A stretch of DNA of 64,000 nt. It comes from Pseudoduganella guangdongensis (GTDB lineage: Bacteria > Pseudomonadota > Gammaproteobacteria > Burkholderiales > Burkholderiaceae_D). This document shows, piece by piece, positions 33,035-41,268 of this stretch. Location of the stretch: the NCBI RefSeq assembly GCF_009857475.1, contig NZ_WWCJ01000023.1:23335-87334 (forward strand). The letters run 5' to 3'. Below the pieces are notes generated by a model. It worked only from the letters and a program-made list of their open reading frames with translations, was not told the origin of the DNA and ran no database searches. A program made the position numbers and the translations under genes. Each line of letters opens with the position of its first letter. Within the stretch, counting starts at the first letter, position 1.

Positions 33035-33613
33035 ATGGAACATACCCTGCCACCACTGCCATATGCAATGGACGCGCTGCAACCGCACATCTCCAAGGAA
33101 ACCCTGGAATTCCACTACGGTAAGCATCATCAGGCTTATGTCACCAACCTGAACAACCTGATCAAGGGCACCGAGTTCGAAAACCTGTCCCTGGAAGAAA
33201 TCGTCAAGAAGTCCTCCGGCGGCGTGTTCAACAACGCAGCCCAGGTGTGGAACCACACCTTCTACTGGAACTGCATGGCGCCGAACGCCGGCGGCGCGCC
33301 GACCGGTGCCGTGGCTGACGCGATCAACGCCAAGTTCGGCTCCTTCGACAACTTCAAGGCTGAATTCACCAAGTCCTGCGTGGGCAACTTCGGTTCCGGC
33401 TGGACCTGGCTGGTGAAGAAGGCTGACGGCTCCGTGGAAATCGTCAACACCTCCAACGCGGCCACCCCGCTGACCGGCGCCGACAAGCCGCTGCTGACCT
33501 GCGACGTGTGGGAACACGCGTACTACGTGGACTACCGCAATGCCCGTCCGAAGTACGTGGAAACCTTCTGGAACCTGGTGAACTGGAACTTCGTGGCCCA
33601 GCAATTCGCTTAA
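33035..33613 (+). CDS. sodB: iron superoxide dismutase
   Basis: A 192-residue cytoplasmic Fe-type SOD that converts superoxide to H2O2 and O2. Metal ligands are His27 (HYGKHH), His in QVWNHTFYWN, and Asp and His in DVWEHAYYVDYRN. The Gln in NNAAQVWNH marks the Fe rather than Mn class. TTGAGGAA lies upstream of the ATG and a TACAAT-like -10 is seen near 32975. A clear terminator follows, so it is probably monocistronic. Codon use is strongly biased, as expected for a highly expressed gene. Confidence 0.97.
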   Translation: MEHTLPPLPYAMDALQPHISKETLEFHYGKHHQAYVTNLNNLIKGTEFENLSLEEIVKKSSGGVFNNAAQVWNHTFYWNCMAPNAGGAPTGAVADAINAKFGSFDNFKAEFTKSCVGNFGSGWTWLVKKADGSVEIVNTSNAATPLTGADKPLLTCDVWEHAYYVDYRNARPKYVETFWNLVNWNFVAQQFA

Positions 33614-33632
33614 GCGCGACGCTGTGCTCCCT

Positions 33633-33658
33633 AAAGCCCGCTGAACGCGGGCTTTTTT
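33633..33658 (+). terminator. rho-independent terminator of sodB
   Basis: AAAGCCCGC at 33633-33641 pairs with GCGGGCTTT at 33647-33655 around a 5-nt loop, with the T-run continuing to 33658. It starts 20 nt after the sodB stop and has the classic form. Confidence 0.9.
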
Positions 33659-33670
33659 CTACCTACGATC

Positions 33671-34339
33671 ATGCAAAAAACACCAGAAACCGCCGTATTG
33701 CGCAGCACCGGCGCCGTGGTGGCCGTGGCCGGCGTGGCGCAGGCCTTGCTGCTCATGGCGCACGCTCCCGCCGGCGCCTTCCACCTCCAGTTCGCCAACG
33801 CCAATATCCTGTTCGGGCTGCTGATTGCTTGCGGCGGCCTGCGGGCCATGTCCGCCGTGCGCTGGCTGGCCTGGTTTTGCCTGATGCCGACCGCCCTGCT
33901 CCTGCTGGCGGGCGTCGTGCTGCAGCCGCTCGGTCTGCTGGTGGCGCAGGCGCGCTTCACCCCGGCCGCGTTCATGTCGGAGCTGGCGGTGCAGTTGCTG
34001 TCCCTGGTGCTGCTGCTGTTCATGCTGCGCCAGCTTGGCAGCGCTCCCCTGCAGGCCGCGCGCGCGGCGCAGGGCCGCAAGGTGCGCGACATGCGCCTGC
34101 CGCTGGTCCTGGGCGGCGTGCTGGCCGTGGCCGTGGCCGGCCTGCAGGCCGGCGCCATGCGCAGTGCGGACGCGCAACACGCGGTGCGCCTGGCGGCGGC
34201 GGAAATGGGTCCGGGTTACGACTATTTTGCGAGCCACATCCAGTTCCAGTTCGGCGCCGACAGCCGCGTGCTGGCGCGCGTGCAGTTGTGGAACGACCGG
34301 GAGCTGCGCGAGATCCCGGTGCAGTGGCGCAAGCCCTAG
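33671..34339 (+). CDS. conserved-looking integral membrane protein of unknown function
   Basis: I do not recognise this 222-residue protein. Four hydrophobic segments are visible at about residues 12-32, 42-60, 66-92 and 100-118, then a basic cytoplasmic-looking stretch (RAAQGRKVRD), a fifth helix near 142-158 and a soluble C-terminal part containing YDYFASHIQFQFG. It begins 13 nt after the sodB terminator and so needs its own promoter or read-through. Its stop abuts the stop of the convergent dehydrogenase with no gap. No catalytic motif is seen. Confidence 0.7.
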   Translation: MQKTPETAVLRSTGAVVAVAGVAQALLLMAHAPAGAFHLQFANANILFGLLIACGGLRAMSAVRWLAWFCLMPTALLLLAGVVLQPLGLLVAQARFTPAAFMSELAVQLLSLVLLLFMLRQLGSAPLQAARAAQGRKVRDMRLPLVLGGVLAVAVAGLQAGAMRSADAQHAVRLAAAEMGPGYDYFASHIQFQFGADSRVLARVQLWNDRELREIPVQWRKP

Positions 34340-35353
34340 TTAAACACGGATGACGACCTTGCCGAAGTGATTGCCGGAGGCCAGATGCTGGTAGGCTGCG
34401 CGCGCCTGGTGGATGTCGAACACGCTGTCCAGCACCGGTTTGATGTTGCGCTGGGAGACCAGGCGCGACAAGTCTTCCTGCATTTTGCGGCTGCCGACGT
34501 AGATGCCGCTCATGCTCTTGCCGCCCACCACGAGGCCGAGCAGCTGGATGCTGGTTTCGAAACCGCCACCCAGGCCGCCGATCGCGGCCACCTTGCCGCC
34601 CATGGCGACCGATGCGATGGAGCGCGCCAACGTGTCCTGCCCGCCCACTTCCAGCACCAGGTCGACGCCTTTGCCGCCGGTGGCGCGCAGCACTGCCTCC
34701 TGCCATTCGGGCGTCTTACGGTAGTTGATCAGCACATCCGCGCCCAGCGCGTGCGCCCGTTCCAGCTTGGCGTCGCTGGACGAGGTGATGATGGTGCGCA
34801 CGCCGGCCGCGCGCGCCAGTTGCAGCGCCCAGATCGACACGCCGCCGGTGCCGAGCAGGAGCACGGTGTCGCCCGCTTTCAGGCTGCCTTCGACGAACAG
34901 CGCGTTCCAGGCGGTGACGCCGGCGCAGGTCAAGGTGGCGGCTTCCTCGAAACTCAGGTGGGCCGGCACGGCGCTCAGGCCGTCTTCGTGGATGACCAGT
35001 TCTTCGGTGAGCGCGCCGGCGCCGCCGGCACCCAGGGTGACTGCGGTTTTTTCCGGCGCGACTTTGCCGTCCACCCAGGCCGGGAAAAAGTTGGTCGCGA
35101 CGCGGTCGCCGACCTGGACGCGCGCCACGCCGGGGCCAACCTCGACCACCTCGCCGGCGGCATCGGAACCTGGCACCACGGCGCCCTCGCCAGAGGTCGG
35201 GTAGCTGCCGTGCGCCACCATCAGGTCACGGTAGTTCAGTGCCACGGCGCGGACTTTGACGCGCACCTCGGAATGCTGCAGCTCGCGCTTTGGCAGCACG
35301 ACGTGCTCCAGGCTCACGATACCGGCGCCGGGGGTGATTTGGTAGGCATGCAT
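34340..35353 (-). CDS. NAD(P)-dependent alcohol dehydrogenase/quinone oxidoreductase-like MDR protein
   Basis: A 337-residue medium-chain dehydrogenase/reductase. NYRDLMVAHG and VPGSDAAGEVVEVG in the N-terminal GroES-like domain and LLLGTGGVSIWALQLA in the Rossmann domain are typical. The catalytic zinc Cys and the structural-zinc Cys cluster are absent, which favours a zinc-free quinone-reductase-like enzyme acting on enones or quinones. The substrate is unknown. It is divergent from a LysR gene with a palindromic operator between them, so that regulator probably controls it. Its ATG has GGAG close upstream. Confidence 0.87.
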   Translation of the reverse strand: MHAYQITPGAGIVSLEHVVLPKRELQHSEVRVKVRAVALNYRDLMVAHGSYPTSGEGAVVPGSDAAGEVVEVGPGVARVQVGDRVATNFFPAWVDGKVAPEKTAVTLGAGGAGALTEELVIHEDGLSAVPAHLSFEEAATLTCAGVTAWNALFVEGSLKAGDTVLLLGTGGVSIWALQLARAAGVRTIITSSSDAKLERAHALGADVLINYRKTPEWQEAVLRATGGKGVDLVLEVGGQDTLARSIASVAMGGKVAAIGGLGGGFETSIQLLGLVVGGKSMSGIYVGSRKMQEDLSRLVSQRNIKPVLDSVFDIHQARAAYQHLASGNHFGKVVIRV

Positions 35354-35407
35354 TGGAAACTCCTTTCAAGTTGTAGTGATGTGGAAAGCACTATATAGTT
35401 TCCCTGT

Positions 35408-35425
35408 ATTCCACAGTGGTGGAAT
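35408..35425. promoter_or_regulatory. palindromic operator in the ADH/LysR divergent promoter
   Basis: ATTCCAC-AGTG-GTGGAAT is a perfect 7-bp-arm inverted repeat. Further GTGGAAA copies lie at about 35380 and 35449, one on each side. TATATAGT near 35393 could be a -10 for one of the genes. The site is a natural binding place for the divergent LysR protein. Assignment is by symmetry and position. Confidence 0.5.
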
Positions 35426-35459
35426 TTGATCGACAGATTGTCAACTGGGTGGAAACAAT

Positions 35460-36386
35460 ATGAACGAGCGCCTGAATGGCATCAATGTCTTCGTGCATGC
35501 GGTGGAAGCAGGCAGCTTTTCCGCCGCCGCCGTGCGCCTGCACCAGACCCGCTCGGCCGTGGCCAAGGCCATCGCGCGGCTGGAAGAGCGCCTGGGCGTG
35601 CGCCTGTTCCACCGCACCACGCGCAGCCAGAGCCTGACCGAGGCGGGCGAGTCCTATTACGAACGCTGCGTGCGCGCCCTGGCCGAACTCGATGCGGGCG
35701 CGGCCAGCATCGGCAGCGGCCGCAGCGAACCCACCGGGCGCTTGCGCATCAGCGTGCCGGTACTGTTCGGCCGCCAGTTCGTGGCGCCGCTGATGCTGGA
35801 ACTGGCGCGCCGCTACCCCAAACTGGCGCTGGATATTTCGTTCAACGACCGCGTGGTGGACTTGATCGAGGACGGTTTCGATATCGGCTTGCGCGTGGGG
35901 CCGCTGGCCGACAGCAGCACGCTGGCCGCGCGCCGCCTGGGGCAGCAGCGCATGCTGGTGTGCGCCGCGCCAAGCTACCTGGCGCGGCATGGCCGCCCCG
36001 CCACGGTCGATGAGATTCCGCGCCACGACGGCATCCTGTACTCGCACGGGCGCGCCGTGAAGGCGTGGGTGATCGCAGCGCAGGGCGCCAAGCTGCGCGA
36101 GGTGCTGCCGGTGCAGCGCCTGCTGTTTGACGACCTGCAGGCGATCGCCGATGCCGCCGCGTCGGGCATGGGGCTGGTGTGGCTGCCGTGCTGGCTGGTG
36201 GCGCCCTATGTCAAACGCGGCGAGCTGCAAGTGCTGTTCGATTGCGGCGAGCTGGAAGCCTCGCAAATGCACCTGGTCTGGCCGCATACGCCATACATGC
36301 CGGCCAAGCTGCGCGTCGCCATCGATACGCTGCTGGAGGTGACGCCGATCTACCTGGCCAGCGCGGAGGCCGCGCCCGCCGTCTGA
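35460..36386 (+). CDS. LysR-family transcriptional regulator
   Basis: A 308-residue LysR protein of the large CrgA/AaeR-like group. The wHTH is about residues 1-60 (VEAGSFSAAAVRLHQTRSAV, then LEERLGVRLFHRTTRS), followed by an effector domain with VPVLFGRQFVAPLM and GFDIGLRVGPLADSS. It is divergent from the MDR dehydrogenase and is likely its regulator. The last 37 nt overlap the 3' end of the convergent PepSY gene. The effector is unknown. Length and organisation are typical. Confidence 0.9.
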   Translation: MNERLNGINVFVHAVEAGSFSAAAVRLHQTRSAVAKAIARLEERLGVRLFHRTTRSQSLTEAGESYYERCVRALAELDAGAASIGSGRSEPTGRLRISVPVLFGRQFVAPLMLELARRYPKLALDISFNDRVVDLIEDGFDIGLRVGPLADSSTLAARRLGQQRMLVCAAPSYLARHGRPATVDEIPRHDGILYSHGRAVKAWVIAAQGAKLREVLPVQRLLFDDLQAIADAAASGMGLVWLPCWLVAPYVKRGELQVLFDCGELEASQMHLVWPHTPYMPAKLRVAIDTLLEVTPIYLASAEAAPAV

Positions 36387-37933
36387 GCCGCTGCGGCGCG
36401 GGGTGGCGCCTGCAAGCTCCAGACGCTGGCCGGATCGCCCTGCAGGCCGCGCCGCAGCACCGCCCGCGCCATGCGTGCGAAGCCGAGCGCGAACGACGTG
36501 GCAATGCCGGCCGCGCCCAGCATGATCCACTGCCCCGCCAGCGCAGCGCTGAACGGATCGACGCCGCTGCGCCACCACTGCGTGAACGGCAGCGCGGCGC
36601 ACAGCAGCGCGCACGTCCACAGCAGCTCGTGCGCGGCGCGCGCCGGCGGCCGCACCAGCGCCCACAGCACGGCCACGCCGAACACGCCGTAGTAGGCATA
36701 CTCCTCCGCCTGCACGCCGCCGATGGTTTTGTTGACCAGCAGGAGCGCGCCGATGCCCGCCACGCTGCCCAGGCACAGGCCCAGCGTCAGCCCCGCCATG
36801 AGGCGCGCGCTGCGCTTTTGCAGGCCCTGCCGCTTGCGGCGCGACTCGATCCACAGCAGGTTGCCGCTATAGAACAGGAAAGCGCCGGCCATGCCGAGCA
36901 CGAAGTACACCCACTTCAGCGCGTAGCCGCCGAAGTTCCCGAAGTGCAGCGTCTGCAAGCCGCGCAGGAACACATTGCCCGGGCTGGCGTTCTGCGGCGT
37001 GACCAGGCGCTTGATGCGGCCGTCGCTGGTGCTGGCGACAATCGCCGTCAGGCGCGTCAGCTGCCCGGCGGGCGCCGCGCCGTAGGCCTCGACCTGCCCC
37101 GCCGCGTCGCCGATATGGTGGTAGCGCAGGTGGTAGAAGCGGGTGCCCGGCGCGGCGCGCTCCAGGCCCGCCAGCAGTTCGGGCGCCGGCAGCACGGCGG
37201 CCGGCGTGCCGCTCGCCTTGACCGGCACGCTCAATGCGATATCGTCCTGCACCAGGTTAAGCAGCTTGCCTTCGAAGACCAGGTACTGGAACGGCGCCAT
37301 CAACAACACGCCCAGCGCCAGCACCGCGCTGCTCCAGGCAAACATGATGTGGAATGGCAGCGACAGGATGCCGATCGCATTGTGCGCGTCCTGCCACATG
37401 CGCTTCAGGTTCTTGCCGACGCGCAGGGCGAACAAGTCCTTCAGGAAGCCCGGCGCGTACAGCACCACGCCCGACACCAGCGCCAGCCCGTACAGCACGC
37501 AGACCACGCCCAGCACATAGCCGCCCCACGCTTCCGGCAAGCCGGCCGTGTAATGCAGGCGGTACAGCAGGTGCGCCAGCTCCGAGGCAGGCTGTTCCTC
37601 CACCAGCGCGCCCTGCGGCGACAGGCGGAATTCGCGCGCGTGGCCATGCGCGCCGTAGCTGATGCGCAGCGCCGGTTCGGCCTCGGTCGGCAAGCCCAGG
37701 GCGAAGGTCTTGCGGCCTTCCGGGTGGGCGGCCAGGAAGGCGTCGATCAACTGCTGCGCCTTCGCCGTGCTGTCCATCGGCGCCGTCCGGGCCGACGGCG
37801 TTTCCCAGATTTCCAGCTCTTCGTGGAAGACCGTCAGGGCGCCGGCGAAGAAGGCGATGAACAGGCCAAAGCCCGCCAGCAGCCCGCTCCAGGTGTGCAG
37901 CGCCATGTAGTTGCGCAGGGTGGCCGCCTTCAT
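36350..37933 (-). CDS. PepSY-associated transmembrane protein (siderophore/iron reductase-like)
   Basis: A 527-residue inner-membrane protein with PepSY_TM architecture. Helix 1 starts at about residue 15 (WSGLLAGFGLFIAFFAGALTV), periplasmic PepSY parts follow, and further helices lie near residues 145-170, 200-225, 320-350 and the C-terminus. His residues at helix ends (RLHYTAG, DAHNAIG, LHFGNFGG) fit heme binding as in FoxB/FsqG-like ferrisiderophore reductases. The ATG at 37933 overlaps the upstream stop (ATGA); longer starts are out of context. It is the last gene of a Fur-type operon with a TonB receptor and probably reduces or processes imported iron chelates. Confidence 0.85.
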   Translation of the reverse strand: MKAATLRNYMALHTWSGLLAGFGLFIAFFAGALTVFHEELEIWETPSARTAPMDSTAKAQQLIDAFLAAHPEGRKTFALGLPTEAEPALRISYGAHGHAREFRLSPQGALVEEQPASELAHLLYRLHYTAGLPEAWGGYVLGVVCVLYGLALVSGVVLYAPGFLKDLFALRVGKNLKRMWQDAHNAIGILSLPFHIMFAWSSAVLALGVLLMAPFQYLVFEGKLLNLVQDDIALSVPVKASGTPAAVLPAPELLAGLERAAPGTRFYHLRYHHIGDAAGQVEAYGAAPAGQLTRLTAIVASTSDGRIKRLVTPQNASPGNVFLRGLQTLHFGNFGGYALKWVYFVLGMAGAFLFYSGNLLWIESRRKRQGLQKRSARLMAGLTLGLCLGSVAGIGALLLVNKTIGGVQAEEYAYYGVFGVAVLWALVRPPARAAHELLWTCALLCAALPFTQWWRSGVDPFSAALAGQWIMLGAAGIATSFALGFARMARAVLRRGLQGDPASVWSLQAPPRAAAAQTAGAASALAR

Positions 37934-38199
37934 GCCGCCACCCGCGCCAGTCCGCTCGCTTTCAGCAGGTACATCGAGCCGTACACGCCCGCCGTGGCGC
38001 TGCCCATCCAGAGCCAGGCGCGCCAGCCGCTGCGGCATTGGAAAGCCGCCGCCATCACGGCCACCCACACCAGGAAGAACAGCAGCAGCAATGGCAGCGT
38101 CCAGCTGCGCTGGTCGCGCAGCAGCAGGATCAGGATGCCGACCATGCCGGCCGCCAGCGGCATGCCGAGGAAGGCGGCGGCGCTTGCTTTACCCAACAT
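37930..38199 (-). CDS. small membrane protein of the iron-uptake operon (DUF3649-like)
   Basis: An 89-residue protein with about three hydrophobic segments. FLVWVAVMAAAFQCRSGWRAW resembles the DUF3649 pattern of small membrane proteins found beside TonB siderophore receptors; I rate that family match as moderate. It overlaps the preceding gene by 11 nt and the following PepSY gene by 4 nt, so translation is coupled. A helper role for the PepSY protein in the inner membrane is inferred. Confidence 0.7.
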   Translation of the reverse strand: MLGKASAAAFLGMPLAAGMVGILILLLRDQRSWTLPLLLLFFLVWVAVMAAAFQCRSGWRAWLWMGSATAGVYGSMYLLKASGLARVAA

Positions 38200-38437
38200 G
38201 GCGCATCCTCCGGTAAGCGTTAAGGTAAGGCAGCAGCACCATGCCGAGCATGAAGGCGGCCAGCGCGATGAAGGCGCCGGCCCAGAAGCCGTACTCCTGG
38301 GCCGCCAGGGCGACGGCGCCCGGCAGCAGCGCCAGCCACGCCAGGTGCCATGCCGCCCGTCCGCCCTGCTGCGGCGAGGCGACGGCGAGGCAGGCGCCGG
38401 CCAGCAGCGCGGCGATTACAGAGACCAGTGTCAGCAT
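38189..38437 (-). CDS. small membrane protein of the iron-uptake operon (DUF3325-like)
   Basis: An 82-residue, three-helix membrane protein (MLTLVSVIAALLAGACLAVA onward), ending in VLLPYLNAYRRMRHVG. The ending resembles DUF3325 proteins, another small family linked with siderophore receptors. It starts 5 nt after the TonB receptor stop and overlaps the next gene by 11 nt. No catalytic residues are visible. The role is inferred from the operon only. Confidence 0.7.
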   Translation of the reverse strand: MLTLVSVIAALLAGACLAVASPQQGGRAAWHLAWLALLPGAVALAAQEYGFWAGAFIALAAFMLGMVLLPYLNAYRRMRHVG

Positions 38438-38442
38438 GGCGG

Positions 38443-40581
38443 TCAGATCTTCCCTTCCAGGCCGAAGGCCAGCTTGCGGCCGTGTCCCATGATCACGCCG
38501 TGGCGCCCCGGTACCGAGTTCAGGTTGTTGTAGATGATGTAGTCGCGGTCCAGCAGGTTGCTGCCGCTGGCAAAGGCCTTGATCCCGCTGGCGAAGCTGT
38601 ACGCCAGCTTGCCGCCCAACAGCAGGTGGCTCTGGTTGCGGCTCAGGTTGTCGGCATTGCTGAAGCCTTGGCCTTCATACGCCAGGCGCAGGTTGGCCAG
38701 CAGGCGGCCCGGCGTCCAGTTGAAACCGGCCGACTGGGTGCGGCGCGGCGAACGGGCAAACTCATGGCCGCTGAAATCGCCCTGCGGCGATGTGAAGTCC
38801 AGGAACTCGGTGTGCGAGAAGCCCAGCGCGCCGAACACTTCCAGCTCGCGCGTCATGGCGCGGCGCCCTTCCAGTTCCAGCCCGCTCAGGCGCGAGCGGC
38901 CGGCGTTGACGATGAAGTTGTCGATGCTGTTGCGCGCCATATTCACCTGCTGGTCGCTCCAGTCGATGCGGTACAGGTTGGCGCTGACGAAGGTGCGCTG
39001 CGGCAGCGCGCCTTTCAGCGAGAAATCGTAGTTCCTGGTGTATTCCGGGCCGTAGGCATTGGCGCCGCGCTGGTAGCTGTAATCCACGCCGCCGCTGCGG
39101 TAGCCGCGCTGCACGGTGAAGCCGGCCACCCACTGCGGCGACAGCGCATAGCGCGCGCCCAGCTTGGGCAGCCACACGCCGCCATCGCTGGCCAGTTGCT
39201 GCACGCCGTCCGGACCAAAGGCGCCCGCCGCGATCAGTTGCTGGAAGACCTGGCGCGCCATCGGCGTGGTGCCGCTGGTTTGCGTGCCGACGCTGCGCGC
39301 CTGGTCCTCGGCGTCGTAGCGCAGGCCGGCGGTCAGGGTCAGCGCGCCCAGGCCGTAGTCCGCCTCGCCGAACACGGCGCGGCTGCGCACCTTGCCCTTT
39401 TCATCGTTGCGGCGATCGATAAAGTCGCCGCCAAACAGCTTCTCGCAGGCGGCAGCGCTCGGGCACTGGCCGATCATGTCCAGCACATAGGACAGCGGCA
39501 CGCGGTAGCCTTTGTCCGCGCCGGTGCGCTCATGCGAATAGTAGGCGCCCAGCACGCCGTTCAACTTGCCCGGCCCCAGCGCGGTGTCGAAATTGGCGCG
39601 CACCTCCTGGGTCCGCTGGCGGTTGGTGTAGACGCCGCCGTGCGTGCCCTGGTTCAGCTCCGTCATATCGTAATCGCCGTCGCGCTCGAAGCGGCTGTTG
39701 GCCCAAGTAGTCAGCAGCGTAAAATCGGCGCCCAGGGCGCGGAAAGTCTGCTCCAGCGCGCTGTTGCGGCTGCGGTTTTTCGACACGCTGATCTCATTGG
39801 CCAGGGCGATGCGCTGGCGCGGGCTGCGCAGCACGCCCTCCACCTGGCGGTCGCCCTTCTCGAACTGCGCCTCCGACAACGAGAACAGCGCCTGGTAGTT
39901 GTCGCCCCATGGCGTCAGGCGCAGCCGGGCGCGCACATTGTGGCCATCCTCGCGCCCCCAGTTGCGGTCGCGCCGTGTGGCGTTATAGATGTCGCCGTCG
40001 CTGTGGTGCTTCTCGGCGCTGATGCGCAGCGCCGCCGCGTTCTCGCGCAGAGCGCCGCCGCCGGCCACGGCGATGCGGCGCAGGCCATCGCTGCCCAGGG
40101 CGGCGCGGGCCGCGAAGTCGGCCTGTTCCGACGGCAGGCGCGAACGGATCACCACCGCGCCGGCCAGCGAGTTGCGGCCCTGGTTGGTCGATTGCGGACC
40201 GCGCAGCACTTCCACGCGCTCCATGTCCCAGGCGCTCATGTAATCGATATCCTGGGCAAAGCCGCCCTGCGGCACGCCGTCGATGGTAATGGTCACGGTC
40301 TGGCCCGTGCCGCCGGTGGCGCCGGTCAGTGGAATGCCGCGCAGCGCCAGGCCGGCCGCGCTACTGACGTTGGCCATCTGGCTGACCACATCTTCAATGG
40401 TTTCATTGCCTGCATTCTCGATCTGGCGCCCGGTGCGGATGCCGATACTGGCATTGCTGTCGATCTCGGCGCGGCGCAGCTTGTCGCCGCTGATGATGAC
40501 GGTGTCGAGGTTTGGCTGCGCCAGCGCAGGTGCGGCCAGCAGCACGCCCGACAGGGCGGCGGCGATGGACTTCAACTTCAT
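38443..40581 (-). CDS. TonB-dependent outer-membrane receptor, probably ferric siderophore
   Basis: A 712-residue outer-membrane receptor. The signal peptide is residues 1-22 (ends APALAQ), followed by a TonB box (LDTVIIS) and plug domain with ITIDGVPQGGFAQ and VEVLRGPQSTNQGRNSLAGA. The 22-strand barrel ends in an aromatic-rich segment (HGRKLAFGLEGKI). Two Fur-box matches lie within 65 nt upstream, so it should be induced by iron lack. It leads an operon with two small membrane proteins and a PepSY protein. The exact ligand cannot be told; an unsubstituted siderophore or heme is possible. Confidence 0.9.
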   Translation of the reverse strand: MKLKSIAAALSGVLLAAPALAQPNLDTVIISGDKLRRAEIDSNASIGIRTGRQIENAGNETIEDVVSQMANVSSAAGLALRGIPLTGATGGTGQTVTITIDGVPQGGFAQDIDYMSAWDMERVEVLRGPQSTNQGRNSLAGAVVIRSRLPSEQADFAARAALGSDGLRRIAVAGGGALRENAAALRISAEKHHSDGDIYNATRRDRNWGREDGHNVRARLRLTPWGDNYQALFSLSEAQFEKGDRQVEGVLRSPRQRIALANEISVSKNRSRNSALEQTFRALGADFTLLTTWANSRFERDGDYDMTELNQGTHGGVYTNRQRTQEVRANFDTALGPGKLNGVLGAYYSHERTGADKGYRVPLSYVLDMIGQCPSAAACEKLFGGDFIDRRNDEKGKVRSRAVFGEADYGLGALTLTAGLRYDAEDQARSVGTQTSGTTPMARQVFQQLIAAGAFGPDGVQQLASDGGVWLPKLGARYALSPQWVAGFTVQRGYRSGGVDYSYQRGANAYGPEYTRNYDFSLKGALPQRTFVSANLYRIDWSDQQVNMARNSIDNFIVNAGRSRLSGLELEGRRAMTRELEVFGALGFSHTEFLDFTSPQGDFSGHEFARSPRRTQSAGFNWTPGRLLANLRLAYEGQGFSNADNLSRNQSHLLLGGKLAYSFASGIKAFASGSNLLDRDYIIYNNLNSVPGRHGVIMGHGRKLAFGLEGKI

Positions 40582-40602
40582 ATTTCCCTTTAGTGCAAAT
40601 GT

Positions 40603-40644
40603 AAATAATTATCAATTGTAATAGTAAATGATAATCATTCGCAT
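40603..40644. promoter_or_regulatory. tandem Fur-box-like sites
   Basis: AAATGATAATCATTCGCAT at 40626-40644 is a good match to the Fur consensus built on GATAATGAT repeats. AAATAATTATCAATTGTAA at 40603-40621 is a second, weaker match. Both lie just upstream of the TonB receptor ATG, and the second could also influence the gene to the right. Iron repression is inferred from the motif. Confidence 0.7.
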
Positions 40645-40671
40645 CGAAAGGAAAACTTTTCCATTTTTACA

Positions 40672-40971
40672 CTACGGCTGCGCGCCGCGCCGCACGTCCT
40701 GCGGCATGGTCTCGATATGGTCGACGTCGATATCGGCCCCGTCCAGCTCTGCGCCATCGCGCTCGACGTCGGCCCGCTCGCCGGTGCCCTCGCGGTCCGA
40801 ATCGCTGTCCAGCTCGGTATCGCCCGGGCCCGGTGGCAGGGCGCCTTGCGAGTCGCTGCCACTGTCAGAAGAGTCGCTGGGACCCAGTGCCCCCGTGCCG
40901 TGCCCTTTGCTCACCTCGCGGTCGGGGCGCCGCGGAACATTATCCGGATCTAAAGTACTGTTACCTGCCAT
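40672..40971 (-). CDS. small acidic, probably disordered protein of unknown function
   Basis: A 99-residue protein with no recognised fold: rich in Asp, Ser, Gly and Glu (GPSDSSDSGSDSQG, then ELDSDSDREGTGERAD), with a conserved-looking C-terminal segment DIDVDHIETMPQDV. AGGAGG lies 5 nt before the ATG, so translation is convincing. I recall similar short acidic proteins in Burkholderiales but assign no function. No signal peptide is seen. It reads towards, but stops short of, the Fur boxes of the TonB receptor and shares a divergent region with the MarR gene. Confidence 0.7.
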   Translation of the reverse strand: MAGNSTLDPDNVPRRPDREVSKGHGTGALGPSDSSDSGSDSQGALPPGPGDTELDSDSDREGTGERADVERDGAELDGADIDVDHIETMPQDVRRGAQP

Positions 40972-41020
40972 GGTGTCCTCCTGTGTCCCCCAATTTAGTG
41001 TTTTCCGGGCTTGGGGGGCG

Positions 41021-41044
41021 CAGTGTTGGAAGATGCCAACACTG
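41021..41044. repeat. 9-bp hairpin in the 297-bp gap before the MarR gene
   Basis: CAGTGTTGG-AAGATG-CCAACACTG is a perfect inverted repeat. It has no T-run and lies 50 nt upstream of the acidic protein's start, so it is more likely an operator or RNA leader element than a terminator. The rest of 40972-41268 holds the FNR site and a promoter; I see no gene in it. Confidence 0.4.
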
Positions 41045-41184
41045 TTGCCGAGCTTGCATTAGACAGTTTCTTATTCGGCCTGCCGCCACAAACACCGAAC
41101 TTCACTGGCAAGGATAAGGTTTTCCCCATATGTAACTTGCAGAAAACATGGAAGTTTTGCTATCGCCCGCTGTCGCCTGGCTGT

Positions 41185-41198
41185 TTGACGCAGATCAA
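41185..41198 (+). promoter_or_regulatory. FNR/ANR-type site upstream of the MarR gene
   Basis: TTGAC-GCAG-ATCAA differs by one base from the FNR consensus TTGAT-N4-ATCAA. It lies 71-84 nt before the ATG. TAGTACAAT near 41225 may be the -10. If FNR sits near -41 of a start at about 41234 it would act as an activator, so oxygen-limited expression is inferred. Confidence 0.5.
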
Positions 41199-41268
41199 AA
41201 GGGTATTTACCTTAGGTCAACACTAGTACAATTCAGGCTTGAACAAATTGCACAGGAGTGCCAGCAAG

